Shown: piece after piece, positions 4,126-5,200 of the stretch
How the letters are laid out: each line of letters opens with the position of its first letter
How positions within the stretch are numbered: position 1 is the stretch's first letter
From: an uncultured Actinomycetes bacterium
Lineage (GTDB): Bacteria; Actinomycetota; Thermoleophilia; Gaiellales; F1-60-MAGs149
Assembly (NCBI GenBank): GCA_903960645.1
Contig: CAJCBN010000162.1
Location: 1-5,200, forward strand
DNA length: 5,200 nucleotides
Reading direction: 5' to 3'
The notes under the pieces: generated by a model
The model's input: the letters and a program-made list of their open reading frames with translations, nothing else
Database searches by the model: none
What the model was told of the DNA's origin: nothing
Made by a program: the position numbers and the translations under genes

Positions 4126-5050
4126 GCCGCTCCTGCTCGTCCGCTACCGCCTTGCCGGCGGGCTGATGGACGAGGTGCTTGAGCGCTGCGACGTGCGCTT
4201 CCTCGATGGCCCGGTGCTGCCGCCGACCTCGGCAGAGGAGCTGGCGCGGACGTGGGGGATCTGGACGTTCGGCGAACGCATCGACGACGCGCTGCTCGAT
4301 CGCATGCCCGCGCTGCGGTGCGTGGTCAACTTCGGTGTCGGCGTGGATGGCATCGACCGCGACGCGCTGGCACGCCGCGGCATCGCGTTTGCCTGGCCGA
4401 TCGGCGCCAACGCCGAGGCCGTGGCTGATCACGCGATGGCGCTCATGCTCGCCGTCCAACATCGCATCGTCGAGAACGATCGGCTCGTGCGCGAGGGAGC
4501 GTGGGAGACCGACGGGTACCTACCGCTGGCGTCGCAGGATGCCTACGGCAAGCGCCTCGGCGTCATCGGGCTTGGAGCGATCGGCCGCGCCTTCGTGCGC
4601 CGCGCTCGTGCCTTCGACATGGAGATCCGGTACGCGACGCCACGGCCGCTGAGCAGTGCTGATGAGCACGCGCTGGGCATCGCGCTGATGGACCTTGATG
4701 AGCTGATGGGCTGGGCCGACGTGCTCAGCCTCCACTGCCCGCTGACCGACGAGACGCGCGGGTTGATCTCCCGGGCGCGGATCGACGCAATGCGCCCGGA
4801 GGCGGTGCTCGTCAACACGGCCCGCGGTGGCGTGGTGGACGAGCCGGCCCTGATCGCAGCGCTGGCCGACGGCCGCCTCGCCGGGGCCGGGCTCGACGTC
4901 TTCGCCGACGAGCCGCACGTCCCGGCGGCTCTGCGCGCGCTGCCCAACGTCGTGCTGACACCGCATATCGCCGACGCCACGCCCGGTGCGGAGGTCGCGC
5001 TGATTGCGCACTGTGCCCGGGTCGTGCTCGACACGCTCGCCGCGGGCTAG
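4115..5050 (+). CDS. D-isomer-specific 2-hydroxyacid dehydrogenase (phosphoglycerate dehydrogenase-like)
   Basis: This 311-aa protein should interconvert a D-2-hydroxyacid and its 2-oxoacid with NAD(P)(H). Landmarks of the family are VVNFGVGVDGID (70-81), the Rossmann motif GVIGLGAIGRAF (149-160), LHCPLTDETRGLI (206-218), VNTARGGVVDE (233-243) with substrate-binding Arg237, GLDVFADEP (259-267) with Glu266, and LTPHIADAT (281-289) with the catalytic His284. The second beta strand of the cofactor fold ends IRYATPRP (171-178) without the acidic residue typical of NAD users, so NADPH use, as in glyoxylate/hydroxypyruvate reductases, is possible. It lacks the C-terminal ACT domain of many SerA proteins, so serine synthesis is not implied. 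ATG 4115 is favoured: it gives the normal N-terminal strand (KPLLLVRY) and overlaps the kinase by 11 bp, with GAGAG only 2 nt upstream. Upstream in-frame starts at 4064 and 4073 would lengthen the overlap and add an atypical extension. Exact substrate unknown. Confidence 0.88.
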   Translation: MSPKPLLLVRYRLAGGLMDEVLERCDVRFLDGPVLPPTSAEELARTWGIWTFGERIDDALLDRMPALRCVVNFGVGVDGIDRDALARRGIAFAWPIGANAEAVADHAMALMLAVQHRIVENDRLVREGAWETDGYLPLASQDAYGKRLGVIGLGAIGRAFVRRARAFDMEIRYATPRPLSSADEHALGIALMDLDELMGWADVLSLHCPLTDETRGLISRARIDAMRPEAVLVNTARGGVVDEPALIAALADGRLAGAGLDVFADEPHVPAALRALPNVVLTPHIADATPGAEVALIAHCARVVLDTLAAG

Positions 5051-5200
5051 GCCTCGGGATCCAGCCTCGGCTTGGCCTCGAGGAGGCCGAGTCGGTTGGC
5101 CAACCAGCCGGCGGTCGTGGCCTGGAGCAGCAGGGTCGCGATCACCGCGAACGTGACCAGTGTCGCCACGAGCTCCGCTCCCGGAACCTTCTCTGCCACC
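5047..5200 (-). CDS. C-terminal end of a membrane protein, probably a cation:proton antiporter (runs off the right edge)
   Basis: The minus strand is open from the right edge to a TAG at 5049-5047, giving 50 codons of a protein C-terminus. It reads VAEKVPGAELVATLVTFAVI, then ATLLLQATTAGWLANRLGLL, then a short charged tail, EAKPRLDPEA. A hydrophobic segment of about 17 residues (LVATLVTFAVIATLLLQ) followed by T-T-x-x-W-L-A-x-R-L-G-L is the pattern I associate with the last transmembrane helix of CPA1-type Na+/H+ antiporters (NhaP-like), where it reads roughly LLQGTTLPWLARRLGL. The family call is from this short motif only. Other multi-spanning transporters remain possible. Its stop codon overlaps that of the dehydrogenase within one CTAG, so there is no intergenic space. 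Confidence 0.65.
   Translation of the reverse strand, partial: VAEKVPGAELVATLVTFAVIATLLLQATTAGWLANRLGLLEAKPRLDPEA
5066..5105. repeat. Hairpin and 12-bp palindrome near the convergent stops
   Basis: GGCCTC (5074-5079) and GAGGCC (5083-5088) form a 6-bp stem with a GAG loop. An outer CTCGG/CCGAG pair (5066-5070/5087-5091) can compete with it. A few bases on, GGTTGGCCAACC (5094-5105) is a perfect palindrome. All lie within the antiporter coding sequence, 16-55 bp past the dehydrogenase stop, and could help end the dehydrogenase transcript. At this GC content short inverted repeats also arise by chance. Confidence 0.3.

Overview
The window is about 70% GC in its genes (by eye) and reads as chromosomal DNA of a high-GC Gram-positive, most likely an actinobacterium. 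A Thermoleophilia-type lineage (Solirubrobacterales or similar) is my guess from the protein style, but I cannot test it. There is no sign of a mobile element, CRISPR array, tRNA or rRNA.

Layout. Positions 1-513 (minus strand) hold the start of hisG and, overlapping it by 4 bp upstream, a small TrpR-family regulator of the YerC/YecD type. Diverging from them is hisA (534-1286, plus strand). Only 20 bp separate the two start codons. A 28-bp inverted repeat with one mismatched pair covers that gap and both start codons, and its core has the architecture of the classical TrpR operator. This is the most interesting item: a self-contained candidate histidine switch, with a regulator co-transcribed with hisG and an operator that could shut both directions at once.

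After hisA comes about 290 bp of AT-richer DNA (about 54% GC by hand count over 1321-1560). It is full of short inverted repeats and leads into a secreted NlpC/P60 cell-wall hydrolase (1577-2656). I see possible alternative RNA folds there but cannot assign a known riboswitch class. A small SEC-C zinc-motif protein (2672-3154, minus) converges on the hydrolase, with a perfect 14-bp palindrome at the junction.

Divergent from the SEC-C gene is a two-gene plus-strand unit: a choline-kinase/APH-like phosphotransferase (3205-4125) and a D-2-hydroxyacid dehydrogenase (4115-5050), overlapping by 11 bp. The right edge holds the C-terminal end of a minus-strand membrane protein, probably a cation:proton antiporter. 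Its stop codon lies in the same CTAG as the stop of the dehydrogenase.

Functionally, the left third is histidine biosynthesis with its probable regulator, the middle is cell-wall remodelling, and the right part is a small metabolic pair of unknown substrate next to an ion transporter. Several genes lack a Shine-Dalgarno sequence (yerC, hisA, the SEC-C gene, perhaps the hydrolase) and look leaderless, as is common in actinobacteria. The kinase has a strong one.
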